Below, piece by piece: positions 8,146 to 18,185 of a DNA stretch of 64,000 bases (its first letter is position 1; each line of letters begins with the position of its first letter). A program made the translations under genes and the position numbers. This DNA is from Guyparkeria hydrothermalis (GTDB lineage Bacteria; Pseudomonadota; Gammaproteobacteria; Halothiobacillales; Halothiobacillaceae): NCBI RefSeq assembly GCF_023555375.1, contig NZ_JAJSEE010000004.1, forward strand, positions 225,976 to 289,975, given 5' to 3'. Under the pieces are notes generated by a model. It was given only the letters and a program-made list of their open reading frames with translations. It searched no databases and was not told the DNA's origin.

Positions 8146-11103
8146 ATGACCCAGCCGGTTTCCACAGACCGCCGCGACGTCCCCGCCGGCCAGCGCCACT
8201 CCATCCTGGGTTGGCCGCAACTGCTCGGGCTCGGGCTGGTGCTGCTCGTCCTGCACGAGATCGCCCGCGAGAATTTCCTGCTCTTTCACGTCCTGAGCGA
8301 ACTGCTGCGGATCGTGATCCTCGGCGGCGTGTTCGTCCTCGCCTGGCACACCCGCGCCTGGACGCACAACGGTTTCCTGTTGACCGTGGGCATGGCCGCG
8401 TTCTGGATCGCCGGCCTGGAGTTGCTGCATACCCTGACCTACAAGGGCATGGGACTGACCGCCCTGGGCGGGGTGCTCGACGACCCCGACCTACCCACCC
8501 AGCTGTGGGTGGGTTTCCGCCTGCTCGAGGCCGTCGCCTTCCTGCTCGCGGCCCTGCTGGCGAGATCGACCGTGCAACCGCTGCTCCTGTTCGGCGGGTT
8601 CGGGCTCGCCACCGCGGCACTGTTGGGCTCGATCCTCATTGGCGTCTTCCCGACCAGCTTTGTCGAGGGCGACGGCCTGACGCGCTTCAAGGTAGTGGCC
8701 GAGTACACGACGATCGGCCTGTTCGCACTGGCCATCGTCCTGCTCCTGCGACAGCGCGCGCATTTCGACCCGGGCGTGCACATCGCCCTGGTGGCCTCGC
8801 TGCTGTTCGCCATCCTTACCAGCCTCGCCTTCACGCGCTACGGGTCGGTGTTCGACATGGCCAACGAGGTCGGCCACTACCTGCTGCTGATCTCGGCCTA
8901 CCTGGTCTACCGGGCGTTGCTGGCCACCGGCCTCGTCGCGCCGTTCGCCCTGCTGTTTCACACGCAGAAACAGCACGAGGCCGAGCTCGAGGCCCTGGTC
9001 GAGGAACGCACGGCGCGCCTGGTCGAAAGCCAGTCGCTCAACCACACCTTCATCGAACACTCCCCGGCCGTGATCTTCCTCACCGACCTCGAGGGGCGCT
9101 ACACGCTGGTCAACCCGGCCTTCGAGACGCTCATCGGCCGGTCGCGCGAGGCCATCATCGGCCAGACCGTCTTCGACCTGATGCCCACGGAGACCGCCGC
9201 GGAATTCGATCGCAACAACCGCGCCGCGCGGCGCTCCGGTAAGCCCACGATCCACAGTGAGACACTGGACCTCGACGATGCCTTTCACCTGTTCGAGACC
9301 GTGCATTTCCCGTTGTTCGACAACGACGGCCAACTGGTCGGTTCGGGCGGCATCGCCACCGAGGTGACCGAGCACCGCAAGAGCGAGGCGCGCTACGAGC
9401 TGATGATCCGCACCTCGATGGACGCGGTGGTGCTGATCGGCGACGACGGGCAGCTCATCGAGGTCAACGAGGCGGCCTGCGAGCTGACCGGTTATGACTG
9501 CGACGAATTGCTCGGGATGGACGTCTCCGCCCTGGACACCGCCGGCCGCACGGAAATCGCGCGGCAGATGGAGCACATCCGCGGCATGGGTGCCGCACGC
9601 TTCGAACGGCAATGGCGGCGCAAGGACGGCACGGTCCGGGACATCGAGGTGAGCGTCAACGTCTTGAGCGAGGGACGTCGGGGCAACGTCTACTTCTCGT
9701 TCATCCGCGACATCACCGAGCGCAAGGCGACCATGGAGCGGATCGAGCACATGGCGCACTACGATGCCCTGACCGAGCTGCCCAACCGGGCCCTGTTCGA
9801 GCAGCTCGCCCCGACCGCCCTCGGCCGCACGCGGGTCCGCGGCCGGGCCCGGTTGCTGTTCTATCTCGACCTGGACAACTTCAAGGACATCAACGACTCG
9901 CTTGGCCATCTCGCCGGCGACGAGCTGCTGCGCGAGATGGCCCGCCGGCTGTGGGAATTCCCGGCAGACGACCGCGTCATCTGTCGCTTCGGCGGCGACG
10001 AGTTCCTGATGCTGGTCGAGGTCAACCACGATCTCGACATCGCCAGCTACGCCCACCGGCTGCGCAACGCGCTCGGCCAACCGCTGGTGGTCGAGGAGCA
10101 CCAGATCGTGGCGACCGCCTCGATCGGCGTCACAAGCTTCCCCGCCGACGGCGAGGACCTGCCCGCCCTGCTCCGCAACGCCGACATGGCCCTCCACGCC
10201 GCCAAGGACGATGGACGCAACACGCATCGCGTCTTCACCCCGGCCATGCGCGAGCACGCCACCGAGCGGATCATGCTGATCAGCAAGCTGCGCTCGGCGC
10301 TGGCCAACGACGAATTCGAGCTCAACTTCCAGCCGCAGATCGACCTGGCCAGCGGCCGGATCGTGGGGGCCGAAGCCCTGCTGCGCTGGAACCAGCCCGA
10401 GCTGGGCCGGGTCCCGCCGGGGCGGTTCATCCCGCTGGCCGAGGAAAGCGGGCTGATCATCGACATCGGCGCCTGGGTGATCGAGCAGGCCATCGCCACC
10501 GCCGCGGCGTGGCGATCACGCGGCCTGGGCGATATCGTGATGGCGATCAACATCTCGGCGCTGCAATTCCGTCACGGCAACCTGGCCCGGGACATCACCA
10601 ACGCCCTGACACGCGCCAGGCTGCCGGGGGCAAACCTCGAGGTGGAACTGACCGAGTCGACCCTGATCGACGACACCGACCGCCTCGAGGAGACCATCGC
10701 CCTGCTCAAGCGCCGTGACGTCAAGCTGGCCATCGACGACTTCGGCACCGGCTACTCGGGGCTCACCTACCTGCGGCGTTTTGCCGTCGACCGGCTCAAG
10801 GTCGACCAGTCCTTCGTCCGCGACATCGGCCAGGGCGACAGCGCCGCCCTGGTCACCGCCGTGATCCAGATGGCGCACAGCCTGGGCCTGACCGTGATCG
10901 CCGAGGGCGTCGAAACCCAGACACAGTCCGATCAACTGCTGGGACTGCGCTGCGATCAGGCGCAGGGCTATCGCTTCGGCCGCCCGATGACAGCCGCGGC
11001 GTTCGAATCGCTGTTGATCGACCAGGCCAACGCTCCCCCGACGACTCACCAGTCGCCAACGGTACTGTCCGCGCCGGGCGCACCCGCCTCCCCGTCCGAT
11101 TAA
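8146..11103 (+). CDS. membrane MASE-PAS-PAS-GGDEF-EAL c-di-GMP signalling protein
   Basis: Bifunctional-type c-di-GMP protein of 985 aa. Residues about 20-270 form a multi-helix membrane sensor resembling MASE3 (about seven hydrophobic segments), followed by a short coiled coil, PAS 1 (about 300-415), PAS 2 (about 420-535), GGDEF (about 545-700) and EAL (about 715-965). The cyclase motif is intact (CRFGGDEFLML), and no RxxD inhibitory site sits five residues before it. The phosphodiesterase domain keeps EALLRW, ELTESTL, IDDFGTGYSG and IAEGVET, so both activities are possible. Which dominates cannot be told. The frame is open further upstream, but ATG 8146 directly precedes the conserved region. 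It is transcribed alone. Confidence 0.93.
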   Translation: MTQPVSTDRRDVPAGQRHSILGWPQLLGLGLVLLVLHEIARENFLLFHVLSELLRIVILGGVFVLAWHTRAWTHNGFLLTVGMAAFWIAGLELLHTLTYKGMGLTALGGVLDDPDLPTQLWVGFRLLEAVAFLLAALLARSTVQPLLLFGGFGLATAALLGSILIGVFPTSFVEGDGLTRFKVVAEYTTIGLFALAIVLLLRQRAHFDPGVHIALVASLLFAILTSLAFTRYGSVFDMANEVGHYLLLISAYLVYRALLATGLVAPFALLFHTQKQHEAELEALVEERTARLVESQSLNHTFIEHSPAVIFLTDLEGRYTLVNPAFETLIGRSREAIIGQTVFDLMPTETAAEFDRNNRAARRSGKPTIHSETLDLDDAFHLFETVHFPLFDNDGQLVGSGGIATEVTEHRKSEARYELMIRTSMDAVVLIGDDGQLIEVNEAACELTGYDCDELLGMDVSALDTAGRTEIARQMEHIRGMGAARFERQWRRKDGTVRDIEVSVNVLSEGRRGNVYFSFIRDITERKATMERIEHMAHYDALTELPNRALFEQLAPTALGRTRVRGRARLLFYLDLDNFKDINDSLGHLAGDELLREMARRLWEFPADDRVICRFGGDEFLMLVEVNHDLDIASYAHRLRNALGQPLVVEEHQIVATASIGVTSFPADGEDLPALLRNADMALHAAKDDGRNTHRVFTPAMREHATERIMLISKLRSALANDEFELNFQPQIDLASGRIVGAEALLRWNQPELGRVPPGRFIPLAEESGLIIDIGAWVIEQAIATAAAWRSRGLGDIVMAINISALQFRHGNLARDITNALTRARLPGANLEVELTESTLIDDTDRLEETIALLKRRDVKLAIDDFGTGYSGLTYLRRFAVDRLKVDQSFVRDIGQGDSAALVTAVIQMAHSLGLTVIAEGVETQTQSDQLLGLRCDQAQGYRFGRPMTAAAFESLLIDQANAPPTTHQSPTVLSAPGAPASPSD

Positions 11104-11146
11104 AACGACACGCCATTCGGAAACGGGAAACCTTCACCCTTACGGT

Positions 11147-11176
11147 TGCATATGACAATCGTTCTCATGTAGATTC
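11147..11176 (+). promoter_or_regulatory. Fur-box-overlapped promoter of the siderophore receptor
   Basis: GCATATGACAATCGTTCTC (11148-11166) matches 13 of 19 positions of the Fur consensus. It is followed at once by ATGTAGATT, whose TAGATT is a likely -10, so Fur binding would block polymerase. An 18-base stretch (11157-11174) is repeated with only three differences on the other strand at 18484-18501 near fhuF. Confidence 0.7.
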
Positions 11177-11230
11177 GCCCCAGCGACTCGCATCGCGGTC
11201 CGTTTCCAATCACCAATCCTTACCCATTGC

Positions 11231-13432
11231 ATGAGAACGCTTTCCATGACTCAACGCCAACGCGTCCAGCGCACGCCCGTCAACCGCGCCGTCCGCCACT
11301 GCCTGGCACTCTCCCTGCCCTGCCTCGCCCTCGGCTTCGCCGACGTCCACGCCGCGGACGATTCCGGCGACGCCGTCGTGCTCGACCAGGTGGTCGTCGA
11401 GGGGGGTGGGTTCTTCCAGCCCACCGAGCAGACCGGGCAGTACCGCGCCCCGGCTTCCTCCTCGGCGACCGGGCTGACGCTCACGCCGCGCGAGACCCCG
11501 CAATCGCTGTCCGTGATTACCAGCCTGCAGCTCGAGGATTTCCAGCTCGATGACGTCAACAGCGCGCTGGAGTCCACACCCGGCGTCACCGTCGAGCAGC
11601 CGGAAACCGATCGCACCTACTACACCTCGCGCGGCTTCACCATCCAGCGCTTCCAGATCGACGGCGTCGGCGCCCCCCTGCCCTACGACAACGTCCAGGG
11701 CGATATCGACACCGCCGTCTACGACCGCATCGAGGTGGTGCGCGGTGCCAACGGCCTGATGTCCGGCAGCGGCACGCCGTCGGCGACCGTCAACTTCATC
11801 CGCAAGCGCCCCACCGCCGAAACGCAGGCCTCCGCCAGCGTTTCCGCCGGGTCGTGGGATCGTCGCCGCATCGAAGGCGACGTCTCGGGTTCCCTGTTCG
11901 GCAGTGACCGGGTGCGCGGTCGCCTGGTGGTGGCCGCCGAAGAGGGCGATTCCTACCTCGACCGCCACGGACGCGAGCGCCAGGTCGCCTACGGCGTGAT
12001 CGAGGCTGATCTCACCGACTCCACCCTGTTGACCGCCGGTCACACTTGGCAGAACAACGACAGCGACAGCCCGCTCTGGGGCGCGTTGCCGATGTACTAC
12101 GGCGATGGCTCGCCCACCAACTACGATCGTTCGGCCAGCTCCTCGCCCGAGTGGAGCTACTGGGACAACGAGGACCACCGCAGCTTCGTCGAAGTGCAGC
12201 AGTTCCTGCCCGGCGGCTGGGAGGCGACCCTGACGGGCAGCTACCTCACCTCCGATTCCGACAGCGAGATCTTCTACCTCTACGACCCGGCCCAGCAGCT
12301 GCGTCCGGGCACCACGGAAGACCTGTCGATCATCATGGACAACTACCGTTACGAGAACGAGCAATGGGTCGCCGACGCCCAGGCCAAGGGCCCGTTCGAT
12401 CTGTTCGGTCGCGAGCACGAGGCCATGGTCGGCGTGAACTGGAGCAAATCGGAGGTCACCGATTACTCCGCCCGCCTCTACGAAACCAGCGACATCGACG
12501 TACCGCTGGACCAGTGGGACGGCAACTACCCGCGCCCGACCTTCGGCCCCTCCGACGGCGGCAGTGACTTCACCCAGGAGGAAAGCTCCATCTACGGCGC
12601 GACCCGCCTGAGCCTGACCGACCGGACAACCGCCATCTTCGGCGCGCGCGCCACCTGGCTGGAGAACAGCGGCGTGAGCTACACCGTGGCCCGCGAAAGC
12701 GAGTACGACGCCGAGATCGTCCCCTACGCCGGCCTGGTCTACGACCTCACGGACACGCTCTCGGCCTACGCGAGCTACACCGAGATCTTCGAGCCGCAGA
12801 ACGAGGTGACGCAGAACTACCAGCCGCTGCCGCCGATCGAGGGACGCAGCTACGAGGTCGGACTCAAGGCCGCCCTGTTCGACGAGCGCGTGGATGCCAC
12901 CGCCGCCGTGTTCCGCACCGAGCAGAACAACACGGCCACTCTCGCCGGCACATTCAACAACCCGCGCCCCGGGTACTTCAACTACTACGAGGCGAGCGGC
13001 GACCTGACCAGCGAAGGCATCGAACTCACGCTGGCCGGCGAGATCCTGCCGGGCTGGCGCGCCAGCGGTGGCTACACCTACCTCGAGATCGAGGACAGCG
13101 ACGGCGAACGTGCCCGCACCTTCATCCCGGAGCAGATGCTGCGCGCGCAGACCACCTACCAGCTGCCGTTCTGGCCGCAGATGACCGTCGGCGGCCAGAT
13201 CCGCTGGCAGAGCGAAACCTTCCGCGACCAGCAGTACAACACCGGGCAGACCCGTCAGGACGACTACCTGGTCACCGACCTGATGGCGCGCTACGAGTTC
13301 TCGGACAACCTGAGCGCCTCGCTCAACGTCAACAACGTCGGCAACGAGAAGTATCTCAACAGTGTCGAGTACGACCAGGCGTTCTACGGCGAGCCGCGCA
13401 ACGTCATGCTGACGCTCGACTGGAAGTACTGA
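11231..13432 (+). CDS. TonB-dependent siderophore receptor
   Basis: Outer-membrane gated barrel importing a ferric siderophore, energised by TonB/ExbBD (not in this window). The signal peptide runs to about residue 41 (ending ADVHA). A TonB-box-like stretch DAVVLDQVVVEG follows, then the plug domain with the typical RETPQSLSVIT and VRGANGLMSGSGTPSATVNF. The rest is a beta-barrel rich in alternating aromatic residues, ending LTLDWKY, the expected aromatic C-terminus. 733 aa is normal for the FhuE/FpvA-type group. Upstream is a Fur-like promoter. The convergent fhuFCDB operon supplies the inner-membrane steps. ATG 11246 is an alternative start. The siderophore itself cannot be named; the FhuF partner suggests a hydroxamate. 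Confidence 0.95.
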   Translation: MRTLSMTQRQRVQRTPVNRAVRHCLALSLPCLALGFADVHAADDSGDAVVLDQVVVEGGGFFQPTEQTGQYRAPASSSATGLTLTPRETPQSLSVITSLQLEDFQLDDVNSALESTPGVTVEQPETDRTYYTSRGFTIQRFQIDGVGAPLPYDNVQGDIDTAVYDRIEVVRGANGLMSGSGTPSATVNFIRKRPTAETQASASVSAGSWDRRRIEGDVSGSLFGSDRVRGRLVVAAEEGDSYLDRHGRERQVAYGVIEADLTDSTLLTAGHTWQNNDSDSPLWGALPMYYGDGSPTNYDRSASSSPEWSYWDNEDHRSFVEVQQFLPGGWEATLTGSYLTSDSDSEIFYLYDPAQQLRPGTTEDLSIIMDNYRYENEQWVADAQAKGPFDLFGREHEAMVGVNWSKSEVTDYSARLYETSDIDVPLDQWDGNYPRPTFGPSDGGSDFTQEESSIYGATRLSLTDRTTAIFGARATWLENSGVSYTVARESEYDAEIVPYAGLVYDLTDTLSAYASYTEIFEPQNEVTQNYQPLPPIEGRSYEVGLKAALFDERVDATAAVFRTEQNNTATLAGTFNNPRPGYFNYYEASGDLTSEGIELTLAGEILPGWRASGGYTYLEIEDSDGERARTFIPEQMLRAQTTYQLPFWPQMTVGGQIRWQSETFRDQQYNTGQTRQDDYLVTDLMARYEFSDNLSASLNVNNVGNEKYLNSVEYDQAFYGEPRNVMLTLDWKY

Positions 13433-13458
13433 GTCGGCAACACGTCCTCATGACCCCC

Positions 13459-13489
13459 AAGGCCCCGCCCCGTGCGGGGCCTTTTTTTT
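13459..13489 (+). terminator. Rho-independent terminator after the receptor gene
   Basis: GGCCCCGC and GCGGGGCC form a GC-rich stem with a short loop, followed directly by eight T residues. It lies about 25 bases past the receptor stop and before the convergent fhuB end. The roughly 185 bases between it and fhuB show nothing else I can name. Confidence 0.93.
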
Positions 13490-13675
13490 GCGCTGCGTGC
13501 GGGTTCCCGAACCGATCTGCATGGCCAACCGTGACGGCGACACGCCGATTGCCGCGGCGGATTACGGCGACGGGGGCCGTGACGGAGGGGAAAGCGTCAT
13601 GCTTGGGAAAGTGGGGCGTTGAGTCGCGCCGCGATGCTCGACGGCGACCAACCCGTGGCCGACAGCCGATGGCAC

Positions 13676-15670
13676 CTAGAAGCGACGCAACGCCCAGAGG
13701 AAATAGGTCCCGCCGATCAGCGAGGCGACCAGGCCGGCGGGGATTTCGTGGGGGAACAGGATCTGCCGGCCGATCCAGTCGGCGAGGACCATCAGCCCCA
13801 TGCCGATCAGGGCCGCGCCCAGCAGGTGGTCGCGAGCGCGGGACAGGCCCAACAGACGGGCCATGTGGGGGGCGAGCAGCCCGATGAACGAGAGCGGGCC
13901 GATCACCAACGTCGCCGCGGCGGTCATCACGGCGGCAAGCACCAGCACCGCCAGTCGCCCGCCGGTCACCCGCACCCCGACCGCCCGACTGACCGCGGCG
14001 CCCAGCGGGAAGATCTCCAGCCAGCGCGACAGCAGCAGCGCGACCACCAATGCCACGCCGGCCAGCGCGACGATCAGCAGCGCCTGCTCGAGACCGACGT
14101 AGTAGGTCGAGCCCGACAGCCAGGCCACGATCTGCTGGCCGCGCGGGTCACTACCGGCCAGCACCAGCGCCCGGACCGCCTCGGCCAGCGCCATGATGGC
14201 CACCCCGGTCAACAGCAACCGCTCGGGCAGAAATCCGCTTCGCCGGTTGAGCACGATCAACAGGGCCAGGGCCGCCAAGGCCCCCCCCACACCCAGCGCG
14301 GCAAGCATCGACGTGCTGGCCGCGGGCATCCAGACAATGCCGAGCAACAGGAAGATCGACACCCCGCCACTGATGCCAAGCACCTCGGGGCTGGCCATCG
14401 GGTTGCCGCTCAGGCGCTGCAGCAGGGTGCCGGCCACGGCAAGCAGCAGACCCGCACCGGCGGCCGCCAGCAGGCGCGGCAGGCGCCACTCCCAGACCGT
14501 CCAGGCACCGCTGACCCACGACCAGCCGTCGGCGAGATGGCCACTGAGCAGCGAGACCGCCACCACCAACGGCATCAGCAGCGCCATGACGAGCAAGCGG
14601 CGAGCCGGCCGCTCCGCCCGCGGCCAGCCCGAGGTCATGGTTTCCGGCGGGGTCCGGCTGGACAGGCGCAACCGAGGGATCAACCAGAGCAGCAACGGGG
14701 CCCCCAGGGCGGCGGTCATCGCCCCAGTCGGGATCATGGTGGGCAACCAGGCAGCCAGGTGTTGGAGGGAGAGATCGGTCACCGCGAGCAGCAACGCCCC
14801 GATCAGCATCGACCAGACCACTCGGGATGCCAGTCGGTGCGCGCCCAACAGCCGGGCGATATTCGGCGCGGCCAGGCCGATGAAGCCGATCAGGCCCACG
14901 ACGCTGACGGTCACCGCCGTGAGGAATACCGCCAACCCGAGCGCGGCCAGCCGCAGAAAGGCCAGGTTCACCCCCAGCGCACGCCCGCTGGCATCGTCCA
15001 GTTCGAGCAGTCGCAGCGGGCGGAGCAGCAACCAGGCAATCACCAGCGCGATCGCCAAGCGTGGCAGCAGAAACGCGGCGTCGTGCCAACCGTCCTGCGC
15101 CAGCGACCCCGCCCCCCAGATCAGCAGACCCTGAAGGGTCTCCTGGTTGAACAGCAGAAGCGCCATGGCCAATGCGCCGAGATAGAGGTTGACCACCAGC
15201 CCGGCGAGCACGACCACCAGCGGCGCCAGCCCGCGTCGCCAGGAGAGCAGGAACACCAGCCCCATGGCCAGCCCGCCGCCGGCCAAGGCCACCCACTCGG
15301 CCCCCCACCCCATCAGCGCCGGGGCGAACAGCGTCGCCGCCATCAGGGCGAGATTCGCCCCGCCGGCGACGCCCAGGGTCGTCGGCGAGGCAAGCGGGTT
15401 GCGCAACACCTGCTGCATCAGCACGCCCGCCAGCGCGAGCCCGGCACCGGCGATCAGGGCGGTGATCAGACGCGGCCACCAACCGAGCGCCAACGCCAAG
15501 TCGGCGGCGGACACCGACGCGCCGCCAAGATCCGGCCACCAGCTCGACCACGCAAACCCGCCGGTCTGCTGCTGCAGTTGCCAGACGGCCAACCCCACCA
15601 GGACGGCGAACAGCCCCGCGGTCACGCCGAGGGGCGCGGCAACCGACCGGGCCGGGACCTCAGTCCGCAT
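13676..15670 (-). CDS. fhuB: ferric-siderophore ABC transporter permease, fused double FecCD domain (FhuB-like)
   Basis: Inner-membrane permease of 664 aa made of two tandem FecCD-type halves, each with about ten hydrophobic helices, as in E. coli FhuB. Both halves carry the conserved LIGFIGLAAPNIARLLG / LSFIGLLAPHMARLLG signature and the MASPEVLGISGG / LASPTTLGVAGG motif. It would pair with FhuC on the cytoplasmic side and FhuD in the periplasm. The chosen ATG at 15670 overlaps the end of fhuD by 11 bases. A longer open frame upstream only reads through fhuD. It is the last gene of the fhuF-C-D-B operon. Confidence 0.95.
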   Translation of the reverse strand: MRTEVPARSVAAPLGVTAGLFAVLVGLAVWQLQQQTGGFAWSSWWPDLGGASVSAADLALALGWWPRLITALIAGAGLALAGVLMQQVLRNPLASPTTLGVAGGANLALMAATLFAPALMGWGAEWVALAGGGLAMGLVFLLSWRRGLAPLVVVLAGLVVNLYLGALAMALLLFNQETLQGLLIWGAGSLAQDGWHDAAFLLPRLAIALVIAWLLLRPLRLLELDDASGRALGVNLAFLRLAALGLAVFLTAVTVSVVGLIGFIGLAAPNIARLLGAHRLASRVVWSMLIGALLLAVTDLSLQHLAAWLPTMIPTGAMTAALGAPLLLWLIPRLRLSSRTPPETMTSGWPRAERPARRLLVMALLMPLVVAVSLLSGHLADGWSWVSGAWTVWEWRLPRLLAAAGAGLLLAVAGTLLQRLSGNPMASPEVLGISGGVSIFLLLGIVWMPAASTSMLAALGVGGALAALALLIVLNRRSGFLPERLLLTGVAIMALAEAVRALVLAGSDPRGQQIVAWLSGSTYYVGLEQALLIVALAGVALVVALLLSRWLEIFPLGAAVSRAVGVRVTGGRLAVLVLAAVMTAAATLVIGPLSFIGLLAPHMARLLGLSRARDHLLGAALIGMGLMVLADWIGRQILFPHEIPAGLVASLIGGTYFLWALRRF

Positions 15671-16544
15671 TGAACGCCCCCAGCAGTTGCTCGGCAAACC
15701 GGCCGGCCGACGGCAGGCCACCAAAGCTCCAGACCGGCTCGAGCTCCAGTGGATCGCGATTCGCACCGTGGGTCAGCCGCTGCCAGAACGCGCTTTTCGA
15801 CAAGGCCCGCTCCACCCCCACGGGATAGGGCTTGACCACCACGATGCGCCCGTCGAGTCCGGCCAGCGCCTCGAGCCCCACCAGGGCAAAGCCCCAGCGA
15901 TTGGTGGCGCCGGTCCAGCCATTGTCGATGCCGAGTCGCTCCAGCACCGCGTGATACAGGCCGTTCTTGCCGAAGACCCGCACGTGGCGTTCGTCCATGA
16001 ACTGGACCACGATCACCGCCGGCGGCTTGTCGGGCAGGCGATCGGCGATCTCCTCGAGACGGTCCTCCGTGCGCCGAATGAGGGCCTCGGCCTGCCCTTG
16101 GCGATGGGCGTATTCCCCCAGCTCGCGGGTGACACGCCGCAAGGCCGGCCAGGTGTCGACCCCGGGCCCGTAAAGCTCGAACACCTCGACCGGCGCGACG
16201 GTCGACAGACGGCCTTCGAGGTTGGCGAACAGGGGCGAGAGGGCGATCCGGTCGGGGGCGATCGCGGCCAGCTGCTCGAGATTCGGTTGAGCCCGCAGGC
16301 CCAGGTCACGCACGGCGCCCGGCACGGCCGGCCGGGCGACCCAGGACGCGTAGCCGTCGAGTTGTGCGAGGCCCACCAGGCGGGCATCGATGGCGATCAA
16401 GGTCTCGGCAACCGTCCAGTCGAGGGTGGCGATGCGCGGGGCCGTGTCGGCAGCCCGTACGGACAACGCCGCCATCAGCAGTGGCAGCAACCACACGGCC
16501 AGCGGCCAGCGCCACCGTCGGCGGCCGGTTGGTGAGGACCGCAT
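15660..16544 (-). CDS. fhuD: periplasmic ferric-siderophore binding protein (FhuD-like)
   Basis: Substrate-binding protein delivering ferric siderophore from the receptor to FhuB. It has an N-terminal signal peptide with RRRWRWP before a hydrophobic core, cut near VRAAD, and no lipobox. The PBP-like fold follows: APRIATLDWTVAETLIAI and the family motif NLEQLAAIAPDRIALSPL. 294 aa fits the FhuD/BtuF helical-backbone class. The ATG at 16544 is chosen; a GTG three bases earlier is in frame. It lies six bases after fhuC and overlaps fhuB by 11. Confidence 0.93.
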   Translation of the reverse strand: MRSSPTGRRRWRWPLAVWLLPLLMAALSVRAADTAPRIATLDWTVAETLIAIDARLVGLAQLDGYASWVARPAVPGAVRDLGLRAQPNLEQLAAIAPDRIALSPLFANLEGRLSTVAPVEVFELYGPGVDTWPALRRVTRELGEYAHRQGQAEALIRRTEDRLEEIADRLPDKPPAVIVVQFMDERHVRVFGKNGLYHAVLERLGIDNGWTGATNRWGFALVGLEALAGLDGRIVVVKPYPVGVERALSKSAFWQRLTHGANRDPLELEPVWSFGGLPSAGRFAEQLLGAFNAD

Positions 16545-16550
16545 CACGGT

Positions 16551-17318
16551 TCAATCGACGATGGCGACGGGACGGGACTGTCCCGGTGGGGTGAGCACCT
16601 GCATGGACACGCCATAGATGCTGCGCAGCGTGGCCGAGTCCATCAGCTGCCCCGGCGTGCCGCGCACCAGCAGTCCGCCGCCGTGCATCGCCACCAGCTG
16701 GTCGCAAAAGCGCGCGGCCATGTTGATGTCGTGCAGGACGATCACCACGCTCAGCCCCAACTCGTGCGACAGGCGACGAATCAGCTCGAGCACCTCGACC
16801 TGGTGGGCGATGTCGAGCGCCGAGAGCGGCTCATCGAGCAGCAGGAAATCGCTTTCCTGCGCCAGCAGCATGGCAAGCCACACCCGCTGGCGCTCGCCCC
16901 CGGAAAGCGTGTCCACGGCGCGGTCGGCAAAGGCCTCGGTATCGGTCATGCGCAAGGCGGTGTCGACGCGACGACGGTCGTCGGCGGTGAACCGTCCCAG
17001 CAGGCCGTGCCAGGGATACCGACCGAACCCCACCAGCTCGCGGGCCGTGAGGTGCCCAGTCGCCGGCGGGTGCTGCGGCAGGTAGGCAACGCGCCGCGCG
17101 AAGGCTCGCGCCCCCCAATCGGCGACCGGCACTCCCTCGAAACGTACCGTTCCCGACGAGGGCGCCTGCTGGCCGGCCAGCAGCTTGAGCAGGGTCGACT
17201 TGCCCGAGCCGTTATGGCCGATCAGCCCGACCACTTCGCCCGGCGCAAAGGCGGCATCCACCGGGCCGAGCACCCGGGTGCCGCCGGCAATGAAAGTGGC
17301 CGCGTCGACCTCGAACAT
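16551..17318 (-). CDS. fhuC: ferric-siderophore ABC transporter ATPase (FhuC-like)
   Basis: Cytoplasmic ATPase that powers the FhuB permease. Walker A is GHNGSGKST (about residue 36), the Q-loop lies in RVAYLPQHPPA, the ABC signature is LSGGERQRVWLAMLLAQ, Walker B is FLLLDEPLSALD, and the switch histidine is in VIVLHDINMA. The length of 255 aa is typical. Its ATG overlaps the TGA stop of fhuF by one base, so the pair is probably coupled. Confidence 0.96.
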   Translation of the reverse strand: MFEVDAATFIAGGTRVLGPVDAAFAPGEVVGLIGHNGSGKSTLLKLLAGQQAPSSGTVRFEGVPVADWGARAFARRVAYLPQHPPATGHLTARELVGFGRYPWHGLLGRFTADDRRRVDTALRMTDTEAFADRAVDTLSGGERQRVWLAMLLAQESDFLLLDEPLSALDIAHQVEVLELIRRLSHELGLSVVIVLHDINMAARFCDQLVAMHGGGLLVRGTPGQLMDSATLRSIYGVSMQVLTPPGQSRPVAIVD

Positions 17319-18130
17319 CAGCCTTCCCCCCGGTTGTCCAAGTTACCCAAGTCGCCCCGGGCCGACCGACAGGTCAGCGGGCAGTTTTCGCAGTAATCGT
17401 GTTCGGCGAGTCGATAGCGGATACAGCAGGCACGACGCAGGCGTTGCGGCTCGCTTGCCTCGTCGGTCAGCCGGTAACTCACCGGGCGGTACAAGCGATT
17501 GCGCTGGCCATCGATCCGCGCGGTGTCGAGAAACGCCTGCGCGGCGGCGAGCCGATCGGGCGGGACGGCGGGGTGGTCGACCAGCCGCGTGACGACGTGC
17601 TCGACCAGGTTGCCGGCGTTGCTCCAGAAGACGTTGACCGAGGCGCCCGAATGACGCGCCAGGACGGCGATCATCTCGGCGAGCGGCCCCAAGGTGAGGG
17701 ACTCGAGAAACGCGCCGCGGGCGGGATGAGCGACGACATCGCGTGTCGTCGCCAACCACAACCGCTCGGCCTGGCCGTCCGGGCTGAAGCGAATGCCCCA
17801 GTCCGACGGCGCTCGCTGAAGTGAATCGCCCTGGATAAGCCAGGTCGCAATCAGGGGCGATAGCCAGGCGTGGAACAACCACTTCGACCACTGCGAGGCA
17901 ATCGCGCGCCGATCCCCGCCGGGATAGCGGGCGGAAAAGCGGTCCAGCAGGGAGTCCAGCGCCGCCCCCTCGAGCAGCGCCGCGGCGGTGACGCCGTTGC
18001 GTCCCAACCGATGGCTCGGGGGCTCGATCCCCTCGGGGAGTCGGTAGTCGCGCTGGAGCGTCCAGGGCGCCATGGCCCGAGGATCGGCCGGCGACGCGCC
18101 AGCCAGCGGTTGCACCGCGGTTGCCTGCAT
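17318..18130 (-). CDS. fhuF: FhuF-like ferric-siderophore reductase
   Basis: [2Fe-2S] protein that reduces iron from imported ferric siderophores in the cytoplasm. The C-terminus has the unusual FhuF cluster motif exactly: CC, ten residues, C, two residues, C (CCIRYRLAEHDYCENC). 270 aa is near E. coli FhuF (262). The start is ATG 18130 with GGGGAG six bases upstream. The frame remains open further upstream only because it enters repeat DNA at 18155-18232, so the longer version is rejected. It is the first gene of fhuF-C-D-B. The 266-bp mobile element at 18190 separates it from the probable Fur-controlled promoter at 18484. Confidence 0.93.
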   Translation of the reverse strand: MQATAVQPLAGASPADPRAMAPWTLQRDYRLPEGIEPPSHRLGRNGVTAAALLEGAALDSLLDRFSARYPGGDRRAIASQWSKWLFHAWLSPLIATWLIQGDSLQRAPSDWGIRFSPDGQAERLWLATTRDVVAHPARGAFLESLTLGPLAEMIAVLARHSGASVNVFWSNAGNLVEHVVTRLVDHPAVPPDRLAAAQAFLDTARIDGQRNRLYRPVSYRLTDEASEPQRLRRACCIRYRLAEHDYCENCPLTCRSARGDLGNLDNRGEG

Positions 18131-18154
18131 GTTGATCTCCCCGTATCGGCCCCA

Positions 18155-18185
18155 CAGAGACGTCATCGAATCGTGCAGGGTCTCG
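18155..18185 (-). repeat. decayed solo end of an older 266-bp-type element
   Basis: CAGAGACGTCATCGAATCGT and the bases after it match the right end of the copy at 1590 with a few changes. It is followed directly by CTAG and the intact copy starting at 18190. It therefore looks like the remaining end of an earlier insertion, with a later copy inserted into its flanking CTAG. It also faces the new copy as an inverted repeat. Confidence 0.75.
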